Part shown: piece after piece, positions 62,817 through 64,000 of the stretch | Position numbering within the stretch: the stretch's first letter is position 1 | How the letters are laid out: each line of letters starts with the position of its first letter | Assembly: GCA_036345935.2 (NCBI GenBank) | Contig: JADWOT020000001.1 | Coordinates: 25,065,886-25,129,885 of the forward strand | Source: Taenia hydatigena | Lineage: Eukaryota > Platyhelminthes > Cestoda > Cyclophyllidea > Taeniidae | Direction: 5' to 3' | Length of the DNA: 64,000 bases | The notes under the pieces: model-generated | Database searches by the model: none | Seen by the model: the letters and a program-made list of their open reading frames with translations, nothing else | What the model was told of the DNA's origin: nothing | Made by a program: the position numbers and the translations under genes

Positions 62817-63830
62817 TCACATAATTTGATTACTGATTAAAATAACTGCAGAGTTGGTGTCATCGGTGTGATCGACGTCTGTTTCATGGTTTAGCAGGCA
62901 TAGCGCTACCTCTGTGTGAGCCGATGACGTAGCCTGGCAGAGTAAAGCGATTAAATCTTCAATTAGCTCCACTCTCTTTAGGCCGCGCTCTAAGACCAGT
63001 TCCACTGTCTCTGAGCTGCCCTGTAAAATAAATAAAAGTTAAGAGAAATTATATTTGTGAAGGAAAAGAAAGAGTCAATGTCGATTTGTAAAGCACATAG
63101 CTTAAGCGGCTTCGATGGCAGGTGAAAGCTAGTTATATTTTGCACATAGCGAAAATGTCTCATCAATTTGCTTGCTTGTGTCAGACTGAATTCTTTGTTT
63201 GTGTTTAGTTGAGAGGTTAATGCAGCTCACCTGTTGAGCAGGTAACGAACAAACTCAGCATAATCTATCATGGCGGCACACATAAGCGGAGTGCGTTTTC
63301 TTCCATTTTCCACTTTCAAGGGACCGTCATGTTTTAGAGGAGACATCGAGCACTATCAACCTTATCCGACAGCTGCATAATGGAGCGGGATGCTGCCCTC
63401 CTCATTGGTTTGGTTGGCTAATTCGTTGTGCACCGAAATCGCATTCGTCGCATCCGTTTATGGCAGATTTTATAGGCGGCGTCTTTCCTTCGTTTATTTT
63501 AAGCACGTTTGAGCTGATTTATAAAATACCAGCCTGTAAGAAAGACTATGTCACTGCTGCAAAAACAGATAGATTTGTATACTATGTCCTTTTATTCCAC
63601 CTTTTAAAGGATTGCTAACACAAATATAAACTTATTGCTACCGCAAATCAACATCAAAGGTATCAAAATAAAGGCTTTAATTACCATTGCTGATGTATGG
63701 TTTAGGAGCTGAACTGTAGAATTGAGATAATCAAACAATGCAGCATGCACCTGTTTGAAGTGACCAGCGAACAGCTTCCTTGTCATTGTCGTGGGCACCT
63801 TTGAACAACGTCATCCCCTTAAAACTACAA
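62817..63830 (-). pseudogene. Ankyrin-repeat protein gene, frameshifted
   Basis: Minus-strand exons encode ankyrin repeats, which are protein-interaction scaffolds. A possible first exon near 63815-63740 reads MTLFKGAHDNDKEAVRWSLQ before a CAG|GTGCAT donor. The next region (about 63500-63230) contains EGKTPPIKSAINGCDECDFG, ANQTNEEGSIPLHYAAV and RKRTPLMCAAMIDYAEFVRY, typical ankyrin TPLHxAA cores, but moves between frames at least three times. It ends at an AACAG|GTGAGC donor (63230). The last exon, from a GGGCAG acceptor at about 63015, reads SSETVELVLERG and SSAHTEVALCLLNHETDV and stops near 62820. Splice phase between the last two exons is compatible. The frame changes suggest a pseudogene, although sequencing indels could mimic this. 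Confidence 0.6.
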
Positions 63831-64000
63831 GAAATGCAGCGAATCGCCTGTGCTTTGCCCATTTTCCTACAAAGAGAACTTGTAGTTAACAGATAGCAAA
63901 ACTGCCAAGATTACTGCCTACAATGCCAAAAGGGGTTGAAAAGAATGTAGGCCTTGCTGCTAGAAAAAAAATCGCGAAAACTACTACTGCATATTAAGAT

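Overview
The window looks like nuclear DNA of a taeniid tapeworm (Taenia/Echinococcus group). The main evidence is a minus-strand gene at 13.4-14.4 kb that has the two-exon body of the EG95/45W oncosphere-antigen family: an Fn3 exon, then an exon ending in the family's typical hydrophobic tail. Several decayed Hsp70 copies support this, since non-canonical Hsp70 genes are known to be expanded in taeniids. Genes are sparse, split by GT-AG introns, and often broken. Nothing bacterial, viral or CRISPR-like is visible. A 100-N scaffold gap lies at 9178-9277.

The dominant structure is a large segmental duplication. Unit A (about 1-8.7 kb, +) and unit B (about 20.9-28.1 kb, +) align along most of their length. 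Unit C (about 50.7-47.2 kb, -) is an inverted, shorter copy. Fragments D and D' (60.1-61.7 kb) are two ends of the unit rejoined head to head. The full unit carries three things in order: a minus-strand gene remnant with a membrane segment and a GxPC motif (perhaps Na+/K+-ATPase beta-like), a plus-strand gene for an unrecognised basic, proline-rich protein, and an Hsp70. Hsp70 is broken in every copy. The basic Pro-rich gene is open for 293 codons in unit A but broken in B, C and D'. A further Hsp70 relic lies at 12.4-12.7 kb, beside a block (12.0-12.2 kb) that recurs behind the truncated Hsp70 of unit B.

Between the units lie single-copy pieces. These are the EG95-family gene with a tandemly repeated Ser/Thr stalk (13.4-14.4 kb), an Fn3 exon whose core Trp codon is a stop (32.3 kb), and a five-exon C2H2 zinc-finger gene whose splice phases all agree (43.0-44.0 kb). 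There is also an unassigned three-exon gene (53.6-52.7 kb, -), possible proteasome beta-subunit fragments (59.1-58.9 kb, -) and a frameshifted ankyrin-repeat gene at the right end (63.8-62.8 kb, -). Several isolated exon candidates are listed with low confidence.

There are no operons. Co-location here reflects duplication, so the repeated pairing of the basic Pro-rich gene with Hsp70 may be functional or may simply be inherited. All homology statements come from reading translations by eye. No database search was run.
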